Source: Candidatus Desulfosporosinus nitrosoreducens
GTDB taxonomy: Bacteria; Bacillota; Desulfitobacteriia; Desulfitobacteriales; Desulfitobacteriaceae
Assembly: GCF_030954495.1 (NCBI RefSeq)
Contig: NZ_JAVHUW010000052.1
Coordinates: 1 to 54,360, forward strand
Length of the DNA: 54,360 nt
Direction of reading: 5' to 3'
This document shows, piece by piece, positions 1 to 7,744 of the stretch; position 1 is the first letter of the stretch; every line of letters begins with the position of its first letter. The notes below the pieces were generated by a model. It was given only the letters and a program-made list of their open reading frames with translations. It did not search any database and was not told the origin of the DNA. Both the position numbers and the translations under genes were made by a program.

Positions 1-130
1 GGGCTACTCGTCCGCCAAGATAGGCTTTCTCTTCGACCAGATAGACCTCGCTTCCCGCTTCGGAAGCTTCCACCGCGGCGGTAAGTCCGCTGATTCCCCC
101 TCCAACCACCAGAATACTCTTATAAGCCAT
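1..130 (-). CDS. qmoA: QmoA-like FAD flavoprotein, N-terminal fragment
   Basis: Only the first 43 codons are in the window; the gene continues past the left edge. The visible peptide starts directly with an FAD-binding Rossmann motif (VVGGGISGLTAAVEASEAG), then VYLVEEKAYLGGRVA. HdrA/QmoA-type flavoproteins start this way, and the lack of HdrA-like sequence before the motif favours QmoA. QmoA is a subunit of the Qmo complex, which links the quinone pool to adenylylsulfate reductase in sulfate reducers. The ATG has a good ribosome binding site (GGGAGG). Functional choice rests on this short stretch plus the dsr genes further along; another HdrA-family flavoprotein is possible. Confidence 0.7.
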   Translation of the reverse strand, partial: MAYKSILVVGGGISGLTAAVEASEAGSEVYLVEEKAYLGGRVA

Positions 131-160
131 CCTTTTACCTCCCTTATATGCCAATAAACT

Positions 161-176
161 CTCGACGAACGTCGAG
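161..176. promoter_or_regulatory. Inverted repeat upstream of the qmoA-like gene
   Basis: Seven-base arms CTCGACG and CGTCGAG separated by AA, ending about 30 bases before the qmoA-like start codon and between any upstream promoter and the ribosome binding site. It could be an operator or a hairpin in the 5' leader. No regulator can be assigned. Confidence 0.35.
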
Positions 177-675
177 CCGGCTGGTCAAGTTGCCCTGAAC
201 CAACCTTATAGCACTCCCCCAGCGTGATTTATGGAGGATATTTGCTTTTAATGGCTAATATACATAGTACCGCTGTATTATTGTAAATTTAAGAGTATTG
301 TGAACTTTTAAAACTCGAAATTAATCGCAAGAAACCGCAAGAAACTACAATATAATGGGGAATATGAATACTTTCACATATAGAAGTAAAAAAAATAAGT
401 AACACCAAAAGACTCTTTTGAAGTGCCCTTAAACGTGATAAACTCAGTCATTTCAACGCTCAGACAGTTCGTTTTCATAATTAAGATTAGCACTGAGGCC
501 TCCATAAGTCAATATTACTATAATTAATATATTATATAGTGAATTAATTTTATAGATAATTCTATTGAAAATTCAAATAGCAGTTCTCTTGCTAAAATAG
601 GTGTGTTAATTTACATGTCGATATAAATCGAATACGAGAAGTTTATGATTGTGCGCTAGGATTTTCCCACGCCTA

Positions 676-759
676 TCACCCCAGCTTCTTGAGATATTTC
701 GCGTATTCAGAGAATAGGACAAAAATGACCATAATAATAACGAATCGTAGAATTAACAA
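676..759 (-). CDS. Candidate 27-residue hydrophobic micro-ORF
   Basis: Reading frame with a TTG start and AGGG two bases upstream. It encodes a very hydrophobic segment (about residues 6-16) and then a charged tail SEYAKYLKKLG. It lies just beyond the terminator of the dehydrogenase gene on the same strand. It may be a real membrane microprotein, the end of a decayed gene, or chance. No function is proposed. Confidence 0.12.
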   Translation of the reverse strand: MLILRFVIIMVIFVLFSEYAKYLKKLG

Positions 760-785
760 AACCCTCGTTATGCATTAAAAACACA

Positions 786-829
786 TTAAAAAAAACCACG
801 GGGTAACTCAATCGGTTAGCCCCGTGGTT
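786..829 (-). terminator. Intrinsic terminator of the dehydrogenase gene
   Basis: Strong hairpin directly after the stop codon of the dehydrogenase gene. Arms are 794-807 and 815-829 (aaccacgggg/ccccgtggtt, extended by taac/gtta with one bulged base), followed on the minus strand by a run of eight T residues. Confidence 0.9.
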
Positions 830-832
830 CTC

Positions 833-1717
833 TTAAAGGGAACTATAAAGCTTATAAAGACTCTGGGTACCGCTATTTTCTTCTCCCGCAGCAGCCAGTT
901 TGTCATAAAGTGATTTGGCGAGTTCAAGACCCGGAGTCAGCAAGCCCATTTCTTGGGCGGAATCCAGAGCAATGGTCATATCTTTAATAAAGTGCTTTAC
1001 ATAAAAGCCCGGCGCAAAATCGTTAGCCAGCATACGCGGGGCCAAATTACTTAAGGACCAGCTTCCGGCGGCGCCCGATTCTATACTTTTAAGAACCGTT
1101 TCAGGATTTAAACCTGATTTTTGGGCATAAGCAACCGCTTCACATACCCCTATCATATTGGAAGCTATGGCAATTTGATTGCACATTTTTGTATGCTGAC
1201 CTGCCCCGGCGCTCCCTTGATAAATAATGTTTTTCCCTAAGAAACTCAAGATAGGAACTAAAGCGTTAAAGACTTCCTCGTCTCCGCCTACCATAATCGC
1301 CAGGCGGGCCTCTTTCGCTCCCACATCTCCGCCGGAAACAGGAGCATCAATGGCATACATAGTCTTGGCTCGAGCTTCTTGATAGATTCTTTGCGCCAAA
1401 GATGGTGAAGAAGTCGTCATATCTACCAGATAGCTGCCGCTTTTGGCGTGTTTAATAATGCCTTTTTCTCCGAGATAGATTTCTTCCACATCTTTAGGGT
1501 AGCCGACCATAGAAATAATAACGTCACTGTTCTTTGCCAAATCAGCAACATTGTCTTGCCAAACAGCTCCCGCTTTAAGAAGCGAATCTGCTTTATCTTT
1601 AGTACGGGTGTAGATATTCACTTGATAGCCGGCCTTTAGGATATGAGAGGCCATGCTTTTTCCCATAACCCCGGTGCCTACAAAACCAACTTTTGAATTT
1701 TTACCAATAACCAGCAA
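833..1717 (-). CDS. NAD(P)-dependent beta-hydroxyacid dehydrogenase (3-hydroxyisobutyrate dehydrogenase family)
   Basis: Soluble oxidoreductase of the 3-hydroxyisobutyrate dehydrogenase / tartronate semialdehyde reductase family, 294 residues, the usual length. The N-terminal Rossmann motif GFVGTGVMG is at residues 11-19, the substrate-binding DAPVSGG motif at 124-130, and the catalytic lysine region GQHTKMCNQ has Lys177 and Asn180. Start: no ATG fits the frame. The TTG start lies about nine bases after AAAGGGG, a good Shine-Dalgarno site. An ATG further upstream is in another frame. The gene has its own strong terminator and no metabolic neighbours that fix the substrate, so 3-hydroxyisobutyrate, 2-hydroxy-3-oxopropionate and succinic semialdehyde are all open. 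Confidence 0.85.
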   Translation of the reverse strand: MLVIGKNSKVGFVGTGVMGKSMASHILKAGYQVNIYTRTKDKADSLLKAGAVWQDNVADLAKNSDVIISMVGYPKDVEEIYLGEKGIIKHAKSGSYLVDMTTSSPSLAQRIYQEARAKTMYAIDAPVSGGDVGAKEARLAIMVGGDEEVFNALVPILSFLGKNIIYQGSAGAGQHTKMCNQIAIASNMIGVCEAVAYAQKSGLNPETVLKSIESGAAGSWSLSNLAPRMLANDFAPGFYVKHFIKDMTIALDSAQEMGLLTPGLELAKSLYDKLAAAGEENSGTQSLYKLYSSL

Positions 1718-1759
1718 CTACTAAATCCCCTTTCATTAGCCCTAAACCGGGTTGCACTG

Positions 1760-1773
1760 CTTGTCATGACAAG
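1760..1773. repeat. 14-base perfect palindrome after the superoxide reductase gene
   Basis: CTTGTCATGACAAG lies between the superoxide reductase stop and the dehydrogenase start. Flanking arms taaaccg (1743-1749) and cggttta (1779-1785) could close a larger stem that includes the superoxide reductase stop codon. There is no clear T tract, so termination is only possible; an operator for the dehydrogenase gene is the alternative. Confidence 0.3.
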
Positions 1774-1782
1774 ACGTTCGGT

Positions 1783-2166
1783 TTATTTACCCGCTTTCCA
1801 GAGACCATGAATTGTGCAATATTCTCTAACTTCTACCACATCGTCAGCTTTGACCAGGAAGAAAGCTTCCGGGGCTTGTCCGGGCGACAATTCAGCTCTG
1901 AGGACTTGATCCTTGGTTAAAACTTCAATAAAGCGAATAAAATGTTTTTCCTCCATAGGATGGGCAGCACTGCCAACTTTAACTTTAATTCCATTGTCCG
2001 CCGCTTCACACACAGGCACATGTTTTTCTAAACTGGCGTCGACAACACCGGCTTCCAGTTTATTCATGGCTTTGTTGCAGCAAACTAGAGCCGGCGCCCC
2101 TGGGTTAACTACCTCAACGACATTGCCACAGACACTACATACATAGAGTTCTCTCAAATTGGTCAT
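1783..2166 (-). CDS. dfx: Desulfoferrodoxin / superoxide reductase
   Basis: Cytoplasmic superoxide reductase of the two-iron class. It reduces superoxide to hydrogen peroxide with electrons from rubredoxin, a standard oxygen defence in strict anaerobes. The N-terminal desulforedoxin centre has four cysteines (Cys10, Cys13, Cys29, Cys30). The catalytic iron site is complete: His49 in the EKHVP motif with Lys48, His69, His75, Cys117 and His120 (CTIHG). At 127 residues it has family length. The ATG follows AAAGGAGG at good spacing. It is probably transcribed alone from the spacer to the right, which contains a Fur/PerR-box-like palindrome. Confidence 0.95.
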   Translation of the reverse strand: MTNLRELYVCSVCGNVVEVVNPGAPALVCCNKAMNKLEAGVVDASLEKHVPVCEAADNGIKVKVGSAAHPMEEKHFIRFIEVLTKDQVLRAELSPGQAPEAFFLVKADDVVEVREYCTIHGLWKAGK

Positions 2167-2552
2167 TTTTTCTGCCTCCTTTTAATTTAAGCTTAACCGT
2201 CTATAGTATTCAATATTCTTCAAGGGACAAGAATTTCCTTCTTTCAATAAGGATACATTTTGCGCGGCAAGACTATGAAGTATTTGAATTTGTTTGTTAT
2301 GGTTTTATTTACAGAATATTTCTAATACTATCTGTTTCTTTAGTTAAATTTTTATTATAATAAAAGATAGAGTTACCTTGGAAAATCGTGCTTAGCATTT
2401 TGAAGGAATGTTCATTCTCTGATTAAGAAGAAACTTTCCCCTCCTGCTCCCAATATCCTATGTCTTAGCAATCTCAAGGATTGAAATTTGCGGGATAGAG
2501 CAGAATCCTCCTCAGGTCAATCTCTAAATCTTTAAGAAAAGGAGCTCTTTAA
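2167..2552. other. Divergent promoter region
   Basis: 386 bases between superoxide reductase (minus) and the dehydratase operon (plus). AT-rich, with a 16-base perfect palindrome near its centre (2350-2365). I see no small gene. Promoters for both directions must lie here, but none matches consensus well enough to place. Confidence 0.5.
2350..2365. promoter_or_regulatory. Perfect AT palindrome, possible Fur/PerR-family operator
   Basis: TTTTATTATAATAAAA is perfectly symmetric and sits almost equidistant (about 185 bases) from the superoxide reductase start and the dehydratase start. PerR boxes are AT-rich inverted repeats of similar composition. In AT-rich spacers such palindromes also arise by chance, so this is a suggestion only. 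Confidence 0.25.
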
Positions 2553-3674
2553 ATGTCTGACGATGATAGACAAGAAAGTGCAGCCAAAGCCCTTAAACTT
2601 CTTCAGGAAGAAGCGGAGCTTAAAGGAGCCGCTCGCCAAAACCGCTACCCTGAACAAAAATTTTTCGGCTATTTTTGTTCCTATTTTCCGGAGGAACTTC
2701 TTTTGGCGGCAGATCTGGAGCCGCTTCGCCTGCTGCCCGACAGCGGAAACTCGACTCCGGCTGAACTTCCGAGCTATTGTTGTTCTTTAGCCAGAGGAAC
2801 ACTCGCCAGGGAAATAAGCGGTCAGTGGCAGGATCTCATAGGAGTTGGTTTCACGCATACATGTGACACAATGCAATGTCTCAGCGGAATTTGGGCCGCA
2901 GCGGGCCACACTAAAACAGTCGACCTTGTTCCCCCCGTCATGTTGAAAGCTCAAGGCGCCTCACGCTATTATCTCTCTGAACTTGAGTCTCTTGTCGTCC
3001 AACTAGGGGTGCTAACTCATACTGAGATAAGCGCAGCAAAAATACGCGCTAGTATCGGTTTGTGCAACCGAGCGCGTGAATTAGTCTCCCAGCTTGATGC
3101 CCTGCGCCCTCAGCTCCCCTCTCCTTTGGTTTCCGCTCTCCTCAGAGCCGGACAGCTTATGCCGCGTTCTGAATATATAAAAGCTCTGGAAGCATGTTAT
3201 CCGACAATCCAGGCTATGGCGATGCCGCAGGAGCAAAGGACAGGCATCCTGATCAGCGGAGCAGTCTTGGAAAACGATCATCTCTTGGCCATGATCGAAG
3301 ACCTAGGCGGCAGAGTTGTGGCTGATGATACTTGCACGGGATATCGTCACTATTCCGGCCCAAGGGTTTCAGGAAGGGATAATCCACTGCAAGATATTGT
3401 ACAGCGTTACACTGAAATGCCCCCTTGTCCTTGTAAACACCGCGGTTTAAATGAACGGCACAATTACCTGGAAGCTCTGGCTCAGCAGCGCAAAGCCCGG
3501 GCTGCCATCCTCGTTATCCGCAAATTCTGTGAACCCCACGCTTGGGATTCCCTATCGCTTGCACGACAGCTCCAAAACAGCGGCCTGCGCACTTTAATTT
3601 TAGAACTCGAAGGGACAGATGTTGGCGGACAAGAAAGAACCAGGCTCCAGGCCTTTCTGGAAAACCTGACCTAA
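2553..3674 (+). CDS. 2-hydroxyacyl-CoA dehydratase subunit (HgdB/FldC-like D-component)
   Basis: One of two iron-sulfur subunits of a 2-hydroxyacyl-CoA dehydratase / benzoyl-CoA reductase family enzyme, 373 residues. These enzymes remove water from (R)-2-hydroxyacyl-CoA through a ketyl radical. Family signatures: the conserved N-terminal block FCSYFPEEL with Cys42, the cysteine block CDTMQC (104-109) and the C-terminal KFCEPHAW followed by LILELEG and an RTRLQAFLE end. The ATG follows AAGGAG. The second subunit and the activator follow on the same strand, giving a complete three-gene set. Substrate is unknown; no CoA-transferase or acyl-CoA dehydrogenase lies next to it. Confidence 0.85.
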   Translation: MSDDDRQESAAKALKLLQEEAELKGAARQNRYPEQKFFGYFCSYFPEELLLAADLEPLRLLPDSGNSTPAELPSYCCSLARGTLAREISGQWQDLIGVGFTHTCDTMQCLSGIWAAAGHTKTVDLVPPVMLKAQGASRYYLSELESLVVQLGVLTHTEISAAKIRASIGLCNRARELVSQLDALRPQLPSPLVSALLRAGQLMPRSEYIKALEACYPTIQAMAMPQEQRTGILISGAVLENDHLLAMIEDLGGRVVADDTCTGYRHYSGPRVSGRDNPLQDIVQRYTEMPPCPCKHRGLNERHNYLEALAQQRKARAAILVIRKFCEPHAWDSLSLARQLQNSGLRTLILELEGTDVGGQERTRLQAFLENLT

Positions 3675-3703
3675 GATTTTGATTGTAAAGGAGAACACAA
3701 GCC

Positions 3704-4975
3704 ATGGAAAATATGGGGAATTGCGCCAGCAGACTCGCTGCAAATCCTGAACGCCGATCCAAGCGCCGAAGTTACCGGCCTCTGGCCAGCAGCGCTGCGC
3801 TCAAAAAAACTATGGGCCGCTATTATGCGCTGACAAATTACCATCACTACTGGGGCAGGGGCTTAAACCGTCCTTTGGCCTGGGTAACAAGCGGTGCACC
3901 TGTGGAACTCCTAAGAGCTTTTAAAATTCATCCTGCCTACCCCGAACAATATGCCGCCATCTACAGCACGCGCAAAGCTACGGTGGCCTTGTGTGAAGCT
4001 GCTGAAACGGAAGGATATTCCTTAGATCTTTGCTCCTACGCTCGTTCAAATATTGGAGGAGTCCTGCGCCCGGACCTTGCTCCCTATGGAGGCATGCCTA
4101 AGCCGGATCTTCTCGTTGCCTGCAACAACATCTGCGGTACCGTGCTCAAATGGTACGAAGTTTTAGCCCGCCATTTCGCTGTCCCTCTCCTGGTTTTAGA
4201 CACTCCGTTTCTCACCGGAGAATTAACACCTCAGGCTAAAGACTATGTTCTCAGCCAATTATACGGAATGGTCTCAGAGCTCGAGAAAATCACAGGTCGA
4301 AAATTCAAAGAAAAGAGCTTAGCCCGGCAAATGCGTCTTAGCAGTGAGATTACCTCGCTTTGGAAAGAAACCAGGCAATTCTGCCAGGCTATTCCTTCCC
4401 CGCTCAATGCTCCTGATCTTTTCATTCATATGGCGCCTATTGTTGTCCTGCGCGGAACACAAAGCGGAATCGATTATTACCGTCAGCTTAAGGAAGAAGT
4501 CCAAAATCGTGTCGCTCAAGCGGAGGGCGCTATCGAAAATGAACGTATCCGTTTAGTCTGGGACAATATCGCCATCTGGCCTCAGGTTTTTGGCTTTAAT
4601 AAACTGTTTGCGGAGCGAGGGGCTTGTTTTGTAACCGACACTTATAGCGGCGGTTGGGCCGTTGAGCATGCCCCCGGCACCCCTATGGAAAGCTTAGCGG
4701 CTACCTATACCGAAGTTTTCCTCAACCGTTCCCCCGATTTTCGGGCAAATCAGTTAATTAATCTGATCAAAGAATATAAAGCCAACGGCTTTGTCATGCA
4801 TTCCAATCGCTCTTGTAAGCCTTATTCTTTAGTTCAAGAAGTCATTCGCCGGAAGGTTATGCGTGAAACCGGTGTGCCGGGCTTAATGATTGAAGCGGAC
4901 ATGGCCGATCCCAGAGCCTATGCCGCTGAACCTGTTCGCAACCGGGTTCAGGCTTTTTTAGAAACCTTCGATTAA
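3704..4975 (+). CDS. 2-hydroxyacyl-CoA dehydratase subunit (HgdA/FldB-like)
   Basis: Second subunit of the dehydratase, 423 residues, homologous to but diverged from the preceding subunit. Recognisable blocks are the cysteine motif CNNICG in the middle and the C-terminal NRSCKPYSL...RVQAFLE end typical of the family. About 50 basic residues at the N-terminus before the conserved core are not expected to be catalytic. The ATG has AAAGGAGA upstream; the spacer to the first subunit is 29 bases, so the two are co-transcribed. Each subunit of the family carries a [4Fe-4S] cluster. Which of the two binds the substrate cannot be decided from the sequence alone. Confidence 0.85.
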   Translation: MENMGNCASRLAANPERRSKRRSYRPLASSAALKKTMGRYYALTNYHHYWGRGLNRPLAWVTSGAPVELLRAFKIHPAYPEQYAAIYSTRKATVALCEAAETEGYSLDLCSYARSNIGGVLRPDLAPYGGMPKPDLLVACNNICGTVLKWYEVLARHFAVPLLVLDTPFLTGELTPQAKDYVLSQLYGMVSELEKITGRKFKEKSLARQMRLSSEITSLWKETRQFCQAIPSPLNAPDLFIHMAPIVVLRGTQSGIDYYRQLKEEVQNRVAQAEGAIENERIRLVWDNIAIWPQVFGFNKLFAERGACFVTDTYSGGWAVEHAPGTPMESLAATYTEVFLNRSPDFRANQLINLIKEYKANGFVMHSNRSCKPYSLVQEVIRRKVMRETGVPGLMIEADMADPRAYAAEPVRNRVQAFLETFD

Positions 4976-5000
4976 TAGAGATGTGACGAGGAGGAAAGGA

Positions 5001-5792
5001 ATGGAAAACTATTATTTAGGTGTCGATATTGGTTCTCTTACCGTTAAAATTGTCTTGTTAAACCGAGCCAAGGAAATTTTAGGACAAAGTGTGGCGCGAG
5101 CGGGCTACAACGGCCGGGATGTAGCTAACCGTTTAATTGAGCAACTTCTTGCGCAGACAGGCTTATCCGCCTCGGAAATCAGCGTCACGGTAGCCACCGG
5201 GTATGGTCGGGTCACCTTTCCTTCTGACCGGGAGGTTTCGGAAATTACCTGCCAGGCCAAAGGAATCAGCCATCTTTTCCCTTCTGCTCGAACGATCATA
5301 GATATTGGCGGTCAAGATAGTAAAGTTATTAAATTATTGCCAAATGGCAAAGTCGGTGACTTTGCCATGAATGACAAATGCGCTGCGGGAACAGGCCGCT
5401 TTCTCGAAGTTATGGCCTCTGCCCTGGAGGTTGACTTGTCGGAAATGGAGGCTTTTGTCGCGCCCGCCAAGAACCCGACAAAAATCTCCTCCTTTTGTAC
5501 TGTATTTGCCGAGTCTGAAGTCATCTCCCAAGTATCGTCGGGAACCCCAAAAGCGGATATTTTGGCAGGAGTTTGTGACTCCGTCGCCAGCAGAGTAGCT
5601 TCTCTGACCAGTCGTATAGGCCTGGAACCGGATATTGTCTTTACAGGCGGGGTAGCCCATAATCACGGCGTTGTGAATTCTTTAGCCAAACAGCTGGGCT
5701 TTCCCCTCTTAGTGTTTAAAGAACCAAGCATCACTGCAGCACTTGGGGCTGCCTTACTGGCCTTTGAAATTCGCACTCTCAATCTTTCGTAA
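5001..5792 (+). CDS. 2-hydroxyacyl-CoA dehydratase activator (ASKHA ATPase)
   Basis: ATP-dependent reductive activator (HgdC/FldI family), 263 residues. A homodimer holds one [4Fe-4S] cluster and injects a single high-energy electron into the dehydratase upon ATP hydrolysis. Seen here: the phosphate loop VDIGSLTVK at the start, DIGGQD at 101-106, the cluster cysteines Cys127 (NDKCAAGTG) and Cys166 (SSFCTVFAESE), and the adenosine motif TGGVA near the C-terminus. The ATG has an excellent site (GAGGAGGAAAGG); a GTG six codons upstream overlaps that site and is less likely. The last 39 bases overlap the 3' end of the convergent HEAT-repeat gene. Confidence 0.9.
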   Translation: MENYYLGVDIGSLTVKIVLLNRAKEILGQSVARAGYNGRDVANRLIEQLLAQTGLSASEISVTVATGYGRVTFPSDREVSEITCQAKGISHLFPSARTIIDIGGQDSKVIKLLPNGKVGDFAMNDKCAAGTGRFLEVMASALEVDLSEMEAFVAPAKNPTKISSFCTVFAESEVISQVSSGTPKADILAGVCDSVASRVASLTSRIGLEPDIVFTGGVAHNHGVVNSLAKQLGFPLLVFKEPSITAALGAALLAFEIRTLNLS

Positions 5793-7163
5793 AGCTGTGC
5801 GAGCACGTTCCCGAACGTTGACAGATTCGCCATAATCTTCGGCAACTCTGCCCAATTCTTTAACAGCCGCTGAGGCTCCAATGTCTCCAAGGGCCTGAGC
5901 CGCCATTTCTTTCACGCTAACTACCGGGTCTTTAAGCAGTTGAATGAGAGAAAACGTCGCGGCTTTGTTTTTAAGCTGCCCTAACGCCTGGCAAGCGTTG
6001 GCGCGAATTAAGCTGTCATTGTCGCTCAAGCATTTTAGAAGGAGTTCATGAGCCTCGGGAATGCTGGCTAACCCCTTAATTAGATAAATATCCACCCGGC
6101 GGCTGACTTTTTTCAATATACTTTTATGTAGCTCCAAAGCCTGTTCCTCTTTTAACTCATCTAAAGTCCAGGCTAATAATTTAATCAAAACCTCCTCATT
6201 TTGACTTAGCAGGATTCCCCTGGCCCGTTCAAAATCCTGAACAATTAAGGCACTTTTTAATTGGTCCCCTAATTTAGGCAGGAGAAAGTTGGCAATGGTT
6301 TGCGCGCTCTTTTCACTGAGCGTTAATTTTCCTGCCTTATTTTTTTGAATATAGTGCATCGTTGTTAAGCCGTCGATAACGCAAGAAAACAGATTAACGC
6401 GCTGCCCTGTGGAAGAACCAAGAACAGAGCCGAGAATCCCTGAAACCTCACCTAAAGATGAAATTAAGTCATCTTCATCCAAGTGCCCTTCATGGGTATG
6501 AATAATCTCCAACAGAGCTACTAAATCCGGCACTTGTAAAGGCAACCCTAAATCAATAATCACTTGCTCCAGAATTAAACGTTCTTTAAATAGAGGCTCA
6601 CCGGTCAGTGAAGTATGAAACTGGTAGAGAAAACTCAATTGTTCCTGGCCAAAATCTCTCAGCTCAAAATTCTGCAGGCATTCTAAAAGGCTGATCCGGT
6701 GATTCAGGGCAAACCCTTTGACCTTTTTAAATCTAAGAATGAGCAGATCCAAATAATCTAAGGGATATCCCATTCTTTCAGCGATACTTGGCAGGGATTC
6801 ATCACAAATCCAGAGGCGGAAGATCCGTCGCCAAGGCTCCTTAGGATCAACCAGCTGTGGGCGCTTGATTATTTTTTGGGCAGGGGCCAACAAATCCTTT
6901 GCCAAATCCGCGACTACGGCGGAAGGATTGGCAAACTGATTCTTCAGCTTCCACTGAAGAATTTCACTAAACGTAACGTTTGTCAATAAATCGGCGTTAT
7001 GGCAAAAACAATAAACAAGATCGGGAATTATTGTCTCATTAATATACTTTAAGGCCATAGGGCTTCTTGGCCCGCCCCATTCTTCCAGCAAAACAACGGC
7101 AAGCTCATCCCCTAATTCAGACAGATCAGCTTGGGACCATTCCCTGTGAATTAAATCCGGCAC
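5754..7163 (-). CDS. HEAT-repeat protein of the kor operon
   Basis: Protein of 469 residues with no enzyme motif. The C-terminal quarter (about 370-460) has HEAT/PBS-lyase-type helical repeats, for example LIRANACQALGQLKN and VSVKEMAAQALGDIG, typical of protein-binding scaffolds. The rest is predicted helical and unrecognised. GTG start with AAGGTGA upstream, overlapping the end of the preceding gamma-subunit gene by 13 bases, so translation is probably coupled. That coupling suggests a role tied to the 2-oxoacid oxidoreductase, such as assembly or partner docking, but this is inference. Confidence 0.7.
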   Translation of the reverse strand: MPDLIHREWSQADLSELGDELAVVLLEEWGGPRSPMALKYINETIIPDLVYCFCHNADLLTNVTFSEILQWKLKNQFANPSAVVADLAKDLLAPAQKIIKRPQLVDPKEPWRRIFRLWICDESLPSIAERMGYPLDYLDLLILRFKKVKGFALNHRISLLECLQNFELRDFGQEQLSFLYQFHTSLTGEPLFKERLILEQVIIDLGLPLQVPDLVALLEIIHTHEGHLDEDDLISSLGEVSGILGSVLGSSTGQRVNLFSCVIDGLTTMHYIQKNKAGKLTLSEKSAQTIANFLLPKLGDQLKSALIVQDFERARGILLSQNEEVLIKLLAWTLDELKEEQALELHKSILKKVSRRVDIYLIKGLASIPEAHELLLKCLSDNDSLIRANACQALGQLKNKAATFSLIQLLKDPVVSVKEMAAQALGDIGASAAVKELGRVAEDYGESVNVRERARTALRKIESANFKGQ

Positions 7164-7744
7164 TGCTGATCACCTTCAATGAGACCTTTTTTGGGGATAG
7201 TGGTTGCCTCCTCTTCCAGGCCAAGATTCCAGCCAAGTTCCAAGGCTTTTAAGTTTCTGTCAACCGTCCCTTTCGGGGCCCGCTGACGAACAGCCTCCTG
7301 AACCTTTTCCAAGGGAACTACCCGGCTTAAAGCGGCTACAACTCCCAGAGCGACGATATTGGCACTTTGTTCGGAAGCAAACTCTGTCCGGGCGGTTTTC
7401 GTTATCGGAAGTGAGTAGAGATTTCTCGGGCGCGGTTTGACTTCCGGAACATAAGAATCATCCACGACCAGTACGGCATCTTCATCCAAATTTAAACCGT
7501 ACTTTTTATAGGCTTCCTGACTGAGGGTTAAAACAAAATCCGGCTTTTCCACTTTGGGATAATAAATGACCTCATTGCCAATGATCACCTCAGCCCGGCA
7601 GGCGCCTCCCCTTGCCTCCGGTCCATAGCTCTGGCTTTGGGCGACATTCCTGTCTGCCTTAATTCCGGCCTCAGCTAAAATAATAGCGGCTAGAATCAGC
7701 CCCTGACCGCCGGTACCTGTTAAAAGGAATTGCTGTTTAGACAT
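7151..7744 (-). CDS. korC: 2-oxoacid:ferredoxin oxidoreductase, gamma subunit
   Basis: Gamma subunit (197 residues) of the pyruvate/ketoisovalerate/2-oxoglutarate ferredoxin oxidoreductase family. Signatures are the N-terminal FLLTGTGGQGLILAAIILA and the QSYGPEARGG motif near residue 40. In this family gamma takes part in CoA binding. The start overlaps the end of the beta gene by eight bases and the end overlaps the HEAT gene, so the operon is tightly coupled. Gene order ferredoxin, alpha, beta, gamma is that of 2-oxoglutarate oxidoreductase (korDABC); the exact 2-oxoacid is inferred. Confidence 0.85.
   Translation of the reverse strand: MSKQQFLLTGTGGQGLILAAIILAEAGIKADRNVAQSQSYGPEARGGACRAEVIIGNEVIYYPKVEKPDFVLTLSQEAYKKYGLNLDEDAVLVVDDSYVPEVKPRPRNLYSLPITKTARTEFASEQSANIVALGVVAALSRVVPLEKVQEAVRQRAPKGTVDRNLKALELGWNLGLEEEATTIPKKGLIEGDQQCRI

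Larger units (their letters stand above)
131..832. other. AT-rich spacer upstream of the qmoA-like gene
   Basis: About 700 bases without a convincing gene. It holds an inverted repeat near the qmoA-like start (161-176), a tandem 10-base direct repeat cgcaagaaac at 326-345, a possible weak promoter towards the qmoA-like gene (minus strand TTTACA at 282-287 and TATATT at 257-262, spacer 19, which is long), a very small hydrophobic reading frame (676-759) and a minus-strand terminator at its right end. The central part (480-620) is very AT-rich and otherwise featureless to me. Confidence 0.5.

Noticed and set aside
326..345. Two adjacent copies of cgcaagaaac considered as a repeat array or operator.
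   Set aside because: Only two tandem copies, no spacers, and no link to a promoter; too little for CRISPR or a defined operator.
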